IMG/VR virus record: IMGVR_UViG_3300028829_002740
Location: 1 to 48,910 of that record
Direction: 5' to 3' (one strand)
Source of the DNA: a virus
Length of the DNA: 48,910 nt
Made by a program: the position numbers and the translations under genes. A model generated the notes under the pieces. It worked only from the letters and a program-made list of their open reading frames with translations, made no database searches and was not told the origin of the DNA. Positions 7,802 to 19,400 of this stretch are shown here, one piece after another. Numbering within the stretch: position 1 is the first letter of the stretch; each line of letters starts with the position of its first letter.

Positions 7802-8404
7802 ATGAACACGAAAGAATTTATAACTAACTGCCAAAGAACTTCCGCTGAGATTACGCCGGAAGTATTGCGTAGGTTAACTGACGCCGAGGTTGTTCAGACT
7901 TTAGTCTGGCGATTGTTGGAGATGAAGTCAGCAGGGAACGAGTTGGATATATTGAAGAAGCATATCTTCTATGGTAAGGCTATTGATCCTGATGACTTAG
8001 ATAAGACAAGCGTCACACAAGACAACAAGAAAGAGACTATGCTCTTTGCTGATAAGCCTAAGCTTATGCATGGGATTATTGGAATAGGCTCAGAGTATGC
8101 TGAGTTGTTAGAGAATCTCTTTAACGATCAGTTCGATAAGGCTAACGTGGCCGAAGAGCTTGGTGATTTGCTATGGTATATCATTGAGGTTATGGTATCG
8201 CAGGACTTGGTTATGGGTGAGTGTATGTGGCGCGTGGTAGAGAAACTTAAGGTTAGGTTTCCGGAGAAGTTCACAGAGAAAGATGCAGCAGAGAGGAAGG
8301 ATAAACTTTGCCATCCTTGCCTAGGCACAGGAGTTCGCTATCACGTAGGTTCAGAGGATGAATATGAATGTGGTATATGTAACGGAACAGGAGAATTGAA
8401 ATGA
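7802..8404 (+). CDS. MazG-like nucleotide pyrophosphohydrolase with C-terminal zinc ribbon
   Basis: A 200-residue protein whose central part (about 85-165) has the MazG arrangement of paired acidic residues: 'GIGSEYAELLENL' and 'VAEELGDLLWYIIEV' (ExxE...ExxD). MazG hydrolyses (d)NTPs or alarmones to monophosphates, and phage copies are thought to adjust the nucleotide or ppGpp pool. The last 40 residues carry a DnaJ-type ribbon (CHPCLGTG...CGICNGTG), which is unusual for MazG and may add a binding function. ATGA overlap with the next gene. Confidence 0.85.
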   Translation: MNTKEFITNCQRTSAEITPEVLRRLTDAEVVQTLVWRLLEMKSAGNELDILKKHIFYGKAIDPDDLDKTSVTQDNKKETMLFADKPKLMHGIIGIGSEYAELLENLFNDQFDKANVAEELGDLLWYIIEVMVSQDLVMGECMWRVVEKLKVRFPEKFTEKDAAERKDKLCHPCLGTGVRYHVGSEDEYECGICNGTGELK

Positions 8405-8700
8405 CCGTAGAAGAACTAACAGACGAAGAAATCCTGCGGTTGATGCGGATAAATAAGCTAGAGATTATCCAAGAAGCAGCCAACCGCTGGGAGAAGCTAA
8501 TGAACAAACCAAAGGCTCTCACCGACTCTGACTACCCACCTATTGGTAAGCATGTAAAAGACGGCCCAAGTCCGCGCAAGTTAGGCCAATGCTCTAACGT
8601 CTACCTCAAGTATTTCCTCACACAAGGCTGGGTAAAGGATAAGCACCCTGAGTTCTGGAACTACCTGCAGAAACACAAGGAAGTGATTCAACAAGGATGA
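8401..8700 (+). CDS. Hypothetical protein, 99 aa
   Basis: A 99-residue protein between MazG and the polymerase, overlapping both by four bases. The N-terminal half is acidic and helical; the C-terminal half contains 'QCSNVYLKYFLTQGW'. No family is recognised. Confidence 0.75.
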   Translation: MTVEELTDEEILRLMRINKLEIIQEAANRWEKLMNKPKALTDSDYPPIGKHVKDGPSPRKLGQCSNVYLKYFLTQGWVKDKHPEFWNYLQKHKEVIQQG

Positions 8701-10163
8701 GATTCCCTCCACTGTTAGACTACTGTGGCTTGACCATAGTAATGGACAACCCCTCACGTTTCGACGTCACTAGAGAAAGACTAGCCACTGGCTCAGCTGG
8801 TGATGCGCTGAACGAGGGGTTGTCCACCTTCACAACAAGAGCACGTTGCGATGTTAGAACACTGGACTCAATGAAAGAAGGACTTTATGAAGGAACCAAA
8901 TGTATATTGTTTCTGGGTAAACGTTGCATTGATTTTGTTGGGTTGGATTATCATCTTAATGAGTGTCGGGGATCTGTCTTTCGCTACAGGAATATTCCTT
9001 GTATATTTAGCTACTTGCCTCAGGATGCTGTAGATCCCATAGATCATGAGGGCAAAGCTAACAAGCTTGCCTATGTCTACGACGAGGATGCTGAGGACAA
9101 GTCTAGTAACGACAAGTCTTCTCATGGGAAAACCTCTAGGCAGAACTGGATGTTCTGGTTTAAGGCTGACGTAACTAAGGCGGCCCGAATAGCGCACAAC
9201 GACACTAGAGGTCTAGTGAACTACAAGACTGACATCTTCCCTAACTCAAAGAACGTAATAGAAATACTAACAGAAACTAAAAATGAAGACCTGTATCTTG
9301 ATATTGAAACTGATATCAATTGCAATATCACTTGTTTGGGTTTCGCTTTGGGTGGGAGTCCGACTTACGTTATTCCCTTCCTCCGATACGACTATCGATT
9401 GGGGTATTCCCCGAAGGGATTCGCAAGGATCTACAGAGCTCTTGCCATATGCATGTCACGTAATACAATCGTTGCCCACAATAGCATGTTCGATCTGCTC
9501 ATCCTTGGTTATAAGTATCGTCTACCCTTTGGTAATGCTGTGTATGATACCATGCTCGCTCATCACAGATGCTTTCCCGAAGTCGAGAAGTCTCTAGGAC
9601 ACTGTGTTGCTTTCTGGCTGGATGAAACTTACCACAAAAACGACGGGGTGTTCATGCCGCATAATGCTAAACAAGAAGAACAACTATGGATATACAATGC
9701 GAAGGACGTAGCTACTACACGTGCGGTGAAGAACAGGATAGATCACTATGCGATGACAGTCTCAGGCTTGCCGGAGAGTATTGCACAGGCAAACTCTATG
9801 GTCCGCCCTTACCTCATCAACAGTCTGCAAGGGATAAGGTACAGCCAAGACGAATTGAATCGTATCCGGAAGAAAAATGCTAGAGTAATGACTCAGCAGC
9901 TGAGGATACTCAGAGCCTTAGCTGGCAAAGATATTAACCCGAACTCCAACAAGGATGTGCCGGGTTATTTTTATAATGACCTTGGCTATACGGTGTTGGC
10001 TAGGTCAGAGAAAACTGGCGCGCCTAGTTGTGGTGCTGGTGAGTTATACAAAATGAAATTGAAACACCCAGATAACGCCGCTATAGATACGATCATGGCG
10101 TTCAGAAAAATAAAGAAAGAAAACGGAATGCTAAAGTTTAACCCTTGGAAAGAGTTAGTTTAA
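8697..10163 (+). CDS. Family A DNA polymerase, N-terminal part: UDG-like domain, 3'-5' exonuclease and thumb
   Basis: A 488-residue protein holding everything up to the palm of a Pol I-type polymerase. Residues about 16-130 look like a uracil-DNA-glycosylase-fold domain ('NPSRFD...ATGSAGDALNEGL', then 'CILFLGKRCIDFVGL'). The DnaQ-like exonuclease has Exo I Asp202-Ile-Glu204, Exo II His261-Asn-Ser-Met-Phe-Asp266 and Exo III Tyr333-x3-Asp337, all intact. The remainder is thumb-like ('NPNSNKDVPGYFYNDLG', ending near 'IMAFRKIKKENG'). It stops where other family A polymerases continue into the T-x-x-R-L motif, which here is in the gene at 10991, beyond the inserted ligase gene. Confidence 0.88.
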   Translation: MRFPPLLDYCGLTIVMDNPSRFDVTRERLATGSAGDALNEGLSTFTTRARCDVRTLDSMKEGLYEGTKCILFLGKRCIDFVGLDYHLNECRGSVFRYRNIPCIFSYLPQDAVDPIDHEGKANKLAYVYDEDAEDKSSNDKSSHGKTSRQNWMFWFKADVTKAARIAHNDTRGLVNYKTDIFPNSKNVIEILTETKNEDLYLDIETDINCNITCLGFALGGSPTYVIPFLRYDYRLGYSPKGFARIYRALAICMSRNTIVAHNSMFDLLILGYKYRLPFGNAVYDTMLAHHRCFPEVEKSLGHCVAFWLDETYHKNDGVFMPHNAKQEEQLWIYNAKDVATTRAVKNRIDHYAMTVSGLPESIAQANSMVRPYLINSLQGIRYSQDELNRIRKKNARVMTQQLRILRALAGKDINPNSNKDVPGYFYNDLGYTVLARSEKTGAPSCGAGELYKMKLKHPDNAAIDTIMAFRKIKKENGMLKFNPWKELV

Positions 10164-10164
10164 T

Positions 10165-11004
10165 ATGAAAGTAATGCTCGCGCACAGAAAATACGAACAG
10201 CAGAAAATCCATCTGCCTATCTTCGCTCAGCCTAAGCTCAATGGAATAAGAGCCTACGCTAAGTGGAGTAAAGATGGAAGCTCTGTTGTTATCGCCACTA
10301 GAAACAACGTCATTATACCTCAAGAGGTTTTGCCTAGGCTGTATAAAGGAATGGAAGCCTTGCCTAAGGATACTATTCTAGACGGTGAACTCTATGTACA
10401 CGGCTGGCCTTTACAGAGAATTCTCGGCGCCGTTAACCGCAAGACACCGAACGAGGATAGCGAGAAGGTTAACCTACACTGTTTCGATTGTTACATACGT
10501 GGCAAGAAAGCTGCTTCCTTTGCTGAACGATTCATGCACAAGTCTTTGATTCATTTCCCTTTGGGTTCAGGACTAGAGCATGTCTTTACGCAGTCTATTA
10601 CATCACTGGATGACTTGGATCATTTCCACGTGGCGTGTGTGTCTAGAGGTTATGAAGGCACGATGATTCGTTATGGTGCTTGTCAGTATCTACAAGACAA
10701 GCGTAACCCTCAGCTAATGAAACGCAAAGACTGGAAGGATATGGACTGTGTTATTCTTGGAGTTAATGAAGGGAAGAAGACTGAGATAGATGGGAAATAT
10801 CAAGGAACAACAGGTAGTCTTCGTCTTAGGGTTGAGGATGGCGAGGAAGAGTTCAGTGCTGGTTCAGGTCTTACGGATAAGGATAGAGATGAACTCTGGG
10901 AGAAGCGTAAGGATATCAAGGGCAAGGCTAAGGTTAAGTATGAGATGCTTAGCAATGCAGGTGTTCCTTTGAAACCAGTTATTCTAGGGTATGAACTTAG
11001 CTGA
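10165..11004 (+). CDS. ATP-dependent DNA ligase
   Basis: A 279-residue minimal ligase, sealing nicks by adenylate transfer to its motif I lysine. Motif I is KLNGIR (24-29; Asn replaces the usual Asp), motif III is DGEL (73-76), motif IV EGTMIR (164-169) and motif V MKRKDW (185-190). An OB-fold with 'GTTGSLRLRVEDG' and 'FSAGSGLTDKDRDELW' follows. The gene starts one base after the polymerase N gene stops, and its last 14 bases overlap the polymerase C gene. It therefore sits exactly inside a split polymerase, and translation of all three is likely coupled. Confidence 0.92.
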   Translation: MKVMLAHRKYEQQKIHLPIFAQPKLNGIRAYAKWSKDGSSVVIATRNNVIIPQEVLPRLYKGMEALPKDTILDGELYVHGWPLQRILGAVNRKTPNEDSEKVNLHCFDCYIRGKKAASFAERFMHKSLIHFPLGSGLEHVFTQSITSLDDLDHFHVACVSRGYEGTMIRYGACQYLQDKRNPQLMKRKDWKDMDCVILGVNEGKKTEIDGKYQGTTGSLRLRVEDGEEEFSAGSGLTDKDRDELWEKRKDIKGKAKVKYEMLSNAGVPLKPVILGYELS

Positions 11005-12019
11005 AGGCCAACTACCTAGAAACACCTGCTCATGGAAGCTGGCTGGGACTGAGACGTTCCGGCTGGCTTCCTCTATGTTGAGTATAGGACAAGACAACTA
11101 CGGAACTAATCTACAAAATGTTAAGAAGTCTCTAACTAAAATCTACATCCCTGACGAGGGTAAGGTGCTAGTCAACGTTGACCAATCCGGCGCCGAAGCT
11201 CTTGTGGTTGCTCATGAGACAGAGCATGGGAACTTTAGGGAGCTGTTTAAAAATGGAATTAAATCACATGTCTATGTTGCTTTGCACGTATTCGCCGACA
11301 TCTGGGAGCAAATGCACCCGGACGCCGAAGTGCCCAAGCTACTTACTCTCTCACCAACTAACCTCAGAAAGAACGAAGGTTTTGGATTGGTTGAGAAATC
11401 CATCAAACAATCAGATAATAATCCACCTGCCCAAAGATACTACCATATAGCAAAGATGGCTTGTCATGCTCTTAACTATGGCATGAAGCCCAGAACTTTC
11501 CAGACTAACACACTACAGAAATCAGAAGGTGAGATCGCTCTTACCTTTAAGGAAGCAGAAAGAATCTACTACGTATATCATGAGCTATTCCCAGAAATCA
11601 AAAGATGGCACGCAAGAGTCATTGCCGAACTGCAGTCGGGACGAGTACTTAGAAACCTTTTCAACTATCCTCGTAAGTTTACTCAGCGTTGGAGCGATGA
11701 CCTTGTTCGACAAGCACTGGCGTATACTCCTCAGTCTACAGTTGGTACTATTACTAATCTTGTTTACGTGCAAATGCAAGACTATATTGAGCGTGAATCT
11801 CGTGATTGGGATATGCTTAATAACAAGCATGATAGTGTCCTTGCTCAGGTTCCTATTGGCGAGCAACTAGAAGCAGCTACACAGATTCAGGAGTTTATGG
11901 ATATGGATCTAGTATCAGCAACAGGCGTTGCGTTTAAGATGGCCAGCGGTGCTGAGTGGGGATTTAACTGGTATCCTTTTAATGAAGAGACTAACCCAGA
12001 AGGAATGAGAGAGGTATGA
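10991..12019 (+). CDS. Family A DNA polymerase, C-terminal part: palm and fingers
   Basis: A 342-residue polymerase core. It begins with 'GTETFRLASS' (the T-x-T-G-R-L-S-S equivalent) and 'NLQNV', followed by motif A DQSGAEAL (Asp64, Glu69), the O-helix motif B with Arg149, Lys155 and Tyr163 ('IAKMACHALNYGM'), and motif C KHDS (His280, Asp281). The catalytic aspartates are present. Exonuclease and thumb are in the separate gene 8697-10163. With the two products together all family A motifs are accounted for, so an active two-subunit enzyme is plausible. It overlaps the next small gene by four bases. Confidence 0.9.
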   Translation: MNLAEGQLPRNTCSWKLAGTETFRLASSMLSIGQDNYGTNLQNVKKSLTKIYIPDEGKVLVNVDQSGAEALVVAHETEHGNFRELFKNGIKSHVYVALHVFADIWEQMHPDAEVPKLLTLSPTNLRKNEGFGLVEKSIKQSDNNPPAQRYYHIAKMACHALNYGMKPRTFQTNTLQKSEGEIALTFKEAERIYYVYHELFPEIKRWHARVIAELQSGRVLRNLFNYPRKFTQRWSDDLVRQALAYTPQSTVGTITNLVYVQMQDYIERESRDWDMLNNKHDSVLAQVPIGEQLEAATQIQEFMDMDLVSATGVAFKMASGAEWGFNWYPFNEETNPEGMREV

Positions 12020-12174
12020 AACAAAGACTAGCAAGAAAAATCCTACAGTGTAAGTCACCACTGCATCGATCTTGGTCGCATGTGCAACAAGCGCGCAAAC
12101 GTATGAAAGGCGTAAACGGCTGGATCATATGGGAACCCTTTACTATAGACGATTATAGAAAAGCTGCTAAATGA
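12016..12174 (+). CDS. Small basic protein, 52 aa
   Basis: A 52-residue, strongly basic protein (start MKQRLARKILQCKSP, end TIDDYRKAAK) filling the gap between polymerase C and the ATPase gene, with four-base overlaps (ATGA) at both ends. The overlaps are the main support for it. No function is recognised; the basic N-terminus could contact nucleic acid. Confidence 0.7.
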   Translation: MKQRLARKILQCKSPLHRSWSHVQQARKRMKGVNGWIIWEPFTIDDYRKAAK

Positions 12175-13487
12175 ACAACCTTGAACGCTGGCGCAACTAC
12201 ATGCGCGATGTTAATAGCCCAGATAACTTCATAGACATGGGCTTCTACTACATGATAGCTGCTACTCTGCAGAGGAAGGTATGGGTTAACCCAGACCATT
12301 GCCCTTTGTTTCCTAACATGTATGCTGTCTTAGTAGGCGGCCCTGCTGTAGGTAAGGGTAGAGTTATCAAGCCGGTCACTGACTTCCTTAACTACTGGAA
12401 CATAGCTGACTTGAAGAAAGATCCTAACAAACTAATAGCCACGAAGGACAAAGCGGACGAGCTAAGCATGGAAGCATTGCAACAGTTTGAGGAGAAGTCT
12501 GGCACAGGAGTTAAGGCGCCGAAGAGGAAAGCACTGGTTCCCATTGCGGCCGACGCTACCACTTACGAAGCTCTGCTCAAGTCAATGGCAGAGAACATCA
12601 TCATAACCAAAGACGTAGGCAAGACTGCGCTCTCACCTACTGGTAACTACATACATAAGTCATTGGCTTTCTCACTGGAAGAGATGTCCTCTTTGGTTAA
12701 GTACAAAGCCAAGGATGTCATTGACTTCATGCTCAAAGCCTACGACTGCGGAGATTATAACTATGAAACAAAACACCACGGGAAAGATAAGCTCAGAAAG
12801 ATATGTCTCAACTTCTTCGCCGGGACTACACCAAACACTATGCAAAAGTCTATGTCGCAAGATATCCTCGACGATGGGTTTAGCTCAAGAACTATCTTCG
12901 TCTTCGAGTTCGCGGCGCGTAAGAATCAGTTCGGCATCTTTGAACATGATGATGAGCAGAAAGAAGACAGAAGGAAAATACTCTGCCAGCTCCATTCTAT
13001 TGGCAAGCTATTTGGCAGAGTTGAATATACGGAAGAAGCTTACGATTACCTAAGATACTATTTCGAAGAGCACCTGCCGGGAGAGAACGGCCGAGTTAAC
13101 CGCAACATTAAACTAGACAGTTACTATGGCAGAAAGAACATGCATGTGCAGAAGCTGGCGATGGCCATTCACTTCGCAGACAAGACGGATAAACTTATCA
13201 CGCTGGAAGAAGTGCAAACCTCTGTGGAGTTACTGAACAAACTGGAACACAACATGCACTATGCTCTATCCTTCGGTGGTAATCCAATTGCTCCTGTGGC
13301 TAAGAAGATTATCCAGACTCTAAGAACTGGGCCGAAGACTCACTCCGAGCTTTGGATCGAGTTCACGGATGAGCTTAGGGAACAAGAGTTCGAGGAAGCT
13401 ATGCGTTACGTAGAGGCTACGTCTTTGGTTATGAAGAACCGCGCCGGGAATGAGAATCAATACATATTCACCAACGGCAAGGTCTAA
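12171..13487 (+). CDS. DUF3987-like P-loop ATPase, putative replicative helicase
   Basis: A 438-residue ATPase with Walker A GGPAVGKG (56-63) and a likely Walker B in 'SLAFSLEEMSSLV' (about 165-178). A 'FFAGTTPNTM' strand follows, resembling sensor I of phage DUF3987 proteins, which often occupy the primase/helicase position in replication modules. No separate DnaB, DnaG or T7-like primase-helicase is present, so this is the best candidate for a replicative motor. It is the last gene of the plus arm and meets the 2,700-residue virion protein gene tail to tail with a four-base overlap. Confidence 0.75.
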   Translation: MNNLERWRNYMRDVNSPDNFIDMGFYYMIAATLQRKVWVNPDHCPLFPNMYAVLVGGPAVGKGRVIKPVTDFLNYWNIADLKKDPNKLIATKDKADELSMEALQQFEEKSGTGVKAPKRKALVPIAADATTYEALLKSMAENIIITKDVGKTALSPTGNYIHKSLAFSLEEMSSLVKYKAKDVIDFMLKAYDCGDYNYETKHHGKDKLRKICLNFFAGTTPNTMQKSMSQDILDDGFSSRTIFVFEFAARKNQFGIFEHDDEQKEDRRKILCQLHSIGKLFGRVEYTEEAYDYLRYYFEEHLPGENGRVNRNIKLDSYYGRKNMHVQKLAMAIHFADKTDKLITLEEVQTSVELLNKLEHNMHYALSFGGNPIAPVAKKIIQTLRTGPKTHSELWIEFTDELREQEFEEAMRYVEATSLVMKNRAGNENQYIFTNGKV

Positions 13488-16400
13488 GGAATCATCTTAG
13501 TCTTCGCCTTGTTCACGGCGTTCTGCTTGAAGTAGTTCTCTAACCTAGCGGCCGCTGCTTCCTTACCTTGAGTCTTTTCCAAATGCAACAAATACGAAGC
13601 AAACGAAATGGGCATGTTCTTAGGCGATGGCATTGTCTGGTAGTTATTAGACTTTACAGACTGAAGTTCTTTCTTAAGTTTGTATGGGTCACCATCCGCT
13701 TTCTCTATCGCTCTTTGAATAAGAGAAGGCACTAACGACGCAGCCTCTTCTAAGTCATCTGTTCTTTTGAATTCCTTAGCCTCAGCGTTAAGGAATTTGT
13801 TTGCTCTTATGCTAGAGATTCCAGTAGGCTCGTCGTTGATTCTTTTCCAAACGGAAAGATCCCTATAGCGTTCCTTGCGTTTAGTCTCATCTGAGTTAAT
13901 ATGAGCCTGAGCATAGCGGTAGTTCTGGTTGGACTGAGTGGCAATGGCGTGGACTAACCCACCCATTACATTAAGAGGATCTTCTCCATCCTGAACGGCT
14001 TCAACTGCATCAGCTACATTCTGACCAACGGACTCTGTTATGAAACTATACAGAGGAAAGGAGATAGGGTTAGAGTAACCCAAATCCCCAGAGCCTACTG
14101 AGGTTAGTAACTTAGCCCCGTCGGCGCCGATCCCCGCAAACGCACCCAACTGGCCGAGTGCAATGATTTTGTAGATGTAGTCGTCCACGTCTGCGTCAGG
14201 GGAAAGAAAGGACTCCTCAATGTTAGGATCATGTCCTTCTTTACCTGTGAGTGCAGCGTTAAGCTGCTCGACAGCTGCACCTGATAACAATGTACCGAAG
14301 ATATAGTTAACCAATGGACCATAATTCCCCTTCTTCATTTCACCAAAGACATCTGTCTTAACGGTGTTATACTTCTCAATACTCCAACGGGCTAAGTTAA
14401 AGAACGGTGAATACTGGCCGTCAATAGCCAACCCGGGTAGACCCTCAGCGTCATAAGCACCTTGGACTCTATCCGTAAACTCTTTAGCTATACGTTGTGT
14501 AGTATCCTTCGCCTCTACGTCATCCACGGACTTAGTGAATTTCTCTAGCCATTCTTTTGCTTTCTTGTCACCGGCCTTAGCTTGTGCAAGTTTAGTAATA
14601 GCTAGCTCTTCGCCTATAGCAAAGGTCAAGTGCCTAGAGAAGTTCTCCAAAGACTGACGACCTCCCCATTTCCTTAACAACTGAGACAACCGAGAGACAT
14701 GCTTAACGTAGCCATCAGGGCTGGCATACTCTAGGTTACCATAGTGCAGGCTGTCATAGTCCAGCTGAGTAGCACCAGATTCGAGTGCTTTCTTTCTGAC
14801 GTTAAAGACATTCTGCGCACCCTTAAGAATAGCAGGCAAGTCAGACATAGTTAGATAAGGACTAGCCTGAGCTGGCATTGCGAAGATATCCCGTATGCCA
14901 GTACCTACTCCCATGATAGAGTTAGACACAGCCCTCGCCGTTGCCATTATTCTAGCTTGGTTCTTCTTATCCGTCATCATCCTAGGCGCGTCTCCGGCCA
15001 GAATACCGAACATCATATCCCTAACCTCAGGGTTATCAGCTAAGTTCTCGTAACCAGTCTTCTCCGAAGCTTTCACTCCTGTTTGATCCACTACGCCAGA
15101 GATCCACCTAGCCAGCGGGTCAGCTTGAATAGCCTCAAAGAACGCAAAGTCATGAGCAACGCGACGGCCATAACGTGAGGCCAAGGCTATCGGGTTCTTC
15201 TCTACCCAGCTAAACGGTAAGCCTAAACCCTGTGCTTGTCTCAGAGCATTAAACAACGTAGCATCTGAAGTACCTCGGATATTCCTAGCACCAGACACAG
15301 CGTCAATGTAGTTCTCATAATACTCATGGGCTTCTTTGTTGGTCATGTTGCCTTCCATCTCAGCCCAGCCAATGAACTCATCTTTAAGCTCACGGGCTCG
15401 GCTATCTGTGGCCGCACTGTGGTTGACAAGATGATGGATAACATCCGTAGCAATCATATCCGGAGAGTAGTCAGGGTCTTCCATTATCTCTCTAGAGAAC
15501 TTCTTCCCATGCTCACCTTCGGATGTCTGAATCTTCATGCCTATCTTCTTATGATGAGCAGCGATTTCTTTCAGATGCTTACGCCAGAGTCCTACTATTT
15601 TCTGCTCCTCTTCATTAAGCTTAACAGTTGAGGACTCCTTGTGTCTGGTTTGCCAGAGGTAGCGAGTGATTCTTTCTTCTGAGCCTTTGTCAGGAGTATA
15701 GCCGTCAAAGAACATTGCGGCCCGGTTAGCCCAAATGCCCTCATAGTAGCGTTTCTTGCGATAGTATTCGATACCCTTATCAGCTAGGTAAGACTGAGAA
15801 ATACCACCGCCTGCTGTCTTTCTAACTGACTCTACTCTGGAGTCAAGCCAGCTGTCTAGCTTAATGTCAGAGAGCTTGGAGCTAATGCGGTCCCATACGT
15901 TATACTCTTCTATCTCTTGGAAGCGCTTAACCGAAGGGTCTTTCTTTGACTTAGACTTAAGAAGTTTCGCTCCTTCGTTCAGCAGATGATGCAAAGCATT
16001 GTCATCGCGTATGCCAAGTAGGTTGCTCAGACGTTTAATCAAGCGACTCCAGACTGTACCGCCATGGTAGTCAATCTTTCTAAGCCGCTCTTGGAAACCT
16101 ATATTGGTAAAACCTTCAGCGAGGAATTCCTCAAGATTCTGCATACCGTAGGCTTCGTTAAGACTACCTGCTGTTGACTCCCAACTACGGCTAGGCGTGT
16201 CTACATCCAGCCGTCTAAGATAGTCATAAAGCATTTCAATTTCTGTTAGTGCTTTTCTATCTACGTCAGACAGCAGATCAAACCTACCATCTCTGTACAG
16301 CTTAACCTTTGTTACAGTGCCATTATGAACTAGTTCATGCAGCGCAACCTTAACCAACCGTGCGGTATTCCCTTTATATCCAGCATCAATCTCTGCCCTA

Positions 16401-19400
16401 TACGGAGTGTTTTTCCATACACGGCCGGCAACGCTTTGATAGGAGTCGTGGAATCGTATGTCCAATTGCGTATGTCCGGCCCACTCACTATCGAGTATCT
16501 CGTCAGCCAGTACTTTATACTGGGGAATCGTGTCTAAGTGCGGCCGCAGGTTAGTTAAGAAAGACTTAGCTCCTACTGTGTAGCGAACGAGATTCTCATC
16601 GAATTGCCAGCTATCTCTACCTCGCTGCTTGGCCTGCTTACCGCCCATTGATTTAATAAACGCAACGTTATCACCAGCTTCTATCTCTTGAAAACGTTTC
16701 TGGTTAACCAGTGTTGGTTCTTCTTTGAACTTCTTGGCTACTTCTGGTTTAATCTCCCACTTGTTAGCCGTGACGTTCCAGTTATCCGCGCCCATAATAG
16801 CAGGATCCAAGTCACCCGTTATGCGTTTACTGGAACCAAAGTCTACCTTAGTTGGCTTCGTACCCAGCAGCTTGTTCAGAATAGAAGGCAGCTTCTTTTC
16901 GTAGTTAGTTCTATGTCCAACTTCCCTGCTTAGCGTGTAGCCTCTAGATTTCTCTGGGTTACCGGGGTCCCTAAGATGCCTAAACTTAGCCACGTTTGCG
17001 CTCACTGACGTACTTAACTGCAGCTCATACGTTGGCCTAGCATCTGTAGGTTCGTTTATCATAGAGATAAACGTCTTCATCTTTTTTACTTCTGGCAATT
17101 GTTTAATCGCCTTAAGTTCTGCTTCTGCTTCTTCTCTTGTTTTGAATTGCCGCGTTACGTTATCAAGTTCCTGCGTATGGCCTTGTGTCAGCATGGAAGT
17201 CTTAGCATCCGGCAAGGCAATAGACGTATGGCCAGTCTCTACCGCGTGTTTAATCGCAGCCTTGATAGCTATGGCGTGGTAGTTCTCTAGCTCGGGGTTA
17301 CGCGTTAATGTATTTGCTGAATTTTTATTCCAGTCTTTAATATACTGTTCTTGGTTTTTTATATGCTGCTTGTTATTCGCGATCTCTGTAACATAGGTGT
17401 CAATTACTTTTTGGTCATCTATAGCCCACTCTGGTCTATAGTATTTGTCTAGTTTATCCCGCTCCGTCTGCTCTATGTAGGCAGCTTTGTTTCTCTCCAG
17501 CATTCGGTTATGCACCTTGTACTGTTCAATATCATTACGAACAAAATCTAATTCTTCTTTACTCCCCTCTACCGCAACCCTCTCCATATCAGACTGTACT
17601 TCAATAACATGAAAAGTATCACCCTCGCTATACCCACGGAAATGTGACAGTGTTCCTTTAGGAAACTTATGACCGTCTGCAGAACTATCCGTAGAGCCAT
17701 CTTTCTGCACGGAGACTTCAACGTAACCGGGCATGTTCGCTCTGTCCTTGGGCGCAAACTGGCCGCTCCAGTGTGTTTGGTTTTTTGCCTCCGGCTGGTG
17801 CATTATGTTGACACCGAGCTCCTCTTGCGCACTTGCTACCTGCTCGCGCATATGATCGAACAAAACAATAGCTTTGCCTTTATCACGATCTGGAATTGCG
17901 TGCTGACCTTCTTCTACTACCCGAGCATATTTAGCCTTAATCGTACTTTCTACAATCAACTGTACACCCTTTTCTGACTCTAACGGATCAAGAAAGAATA
18001 CAGCTTCTTGTACTCGATTACCGTAATTATCTATCGAGTATAGAAAAACATCAGTTGATGTTTTGTGTAATTTGTGTTTCGTAAGTACTGTCTCCGCGTT
18101 GTGTAGCGCGTTATTAAATTCACTGCGATACACACGCTCAGCTTCGGGCATATCAGATATGTCATCATACTTAGTAATCCCATAACCACCTTCCTTCGTG
18201 ATATCTTCAAGACTAACGCTCTTGCCTGCTTTAGCTTGTTCTTTGATCTTATCAATAACTTCTTTATCAACAAGATTAAACTCCTTATCAGACAGACGGC
18301 TTTTCATTCTAGCTAACAACGTATCAGCCTTGAACTTACCTTCTTTGTTGGGCTGCATTGCGAAAGGCTTGCCAGTCCTAAGCTCACGTTGGAACGCAGT
18401 CTCAAAGAACTTGTCGTCTTCTATTTTCTGAAAACGAATATCTGGATTAGTCTTACTAAACGATCCGTCGTTTCCTATTGCGGATTTAACTTGCTTCGGA
18501 TCAAAGGCAAAATATTGTTTGCCCATATCGAACGTCACGTCGATTATGCCATCGTAACCGTACTCTCGTAATACTGCATTAGCATTGTTGGCGCCGCCAA
18601 AATGGTCAGCAATATATTTATAGATAGACTTACCTTCTTCCGCTTGGATTAGTACGTCACGATAGGGCACTTTCTCCGCTCCGTGTAGTTTCGTCGCAGT
18701 TCGCAGGAAAGAAATAACTTCTTGTTTATTAAACTGCCGCTCTGTATTAAAAGGTTTCTCTAGTCTCATGTAGAGAGGCATAGTCCTTGCGCCACTACCT
18801 CCTTCGTTAAAAGAAAACGCACCTGCTTCTCCTGCGTCATCTGTTGCATAGACACCTTTACCTAAATAATCAACCATTCCATGCGCGCGCGCAGACTCTC
18901 TATCTCTAGTTTTACTTGGGTCAAAGGTGTCAAATGGCTCTGCCGTAGTCGGCCCGTGATAAAGGCGCTTAGGCTTACCATTATCGTCCACTACTTTACT
19001 ATCACCAAACCATTTCTTAAATTCTGGGCTGTCCTCTATCTCCTGCAACCGTTTAGTAAACAACGGCGCGTCAGGCTTCCTGCTCAAGTTATCAACAACC
19101 TTAACCGCAGCCTCTAGCGCAGTCATGTCCTTCTTCTCAAAAGAGAACATCCGCCGAACGACATCCAACAAAGCATCCCAGCCATTCTTAACCCAGCTGC
19201 TACCGAAACCCTCGGGAACATCTACTGCGTTAAGTCTACGCTGGAACCTATGGTCAGTCATTGCTTCAGCCAAGAACTCATGGATGTCGCTCAGGCCATA
19301 GTCGTAGCCTTTCTTCGTATCCAATGCAGCAACGTGCGAGCTACTATTCGCAATCCCGTTAGGACTGAACAACTTTACATCCATTCCTAAGTCTTCAACA

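Noticed and set aside
10498-10518. GTGGCAAGAAAGCTGCT in the ligase gene as a sigma-54 promoter
   Set aside because: Correct spacing but three mismatches and no downstream gene start at the expected distance.
10164-10990. Intein or intron within the polymerase
   Set aside because: The interval is a complete ligase with its own start and stop; no splicing-domain motifs are seen.
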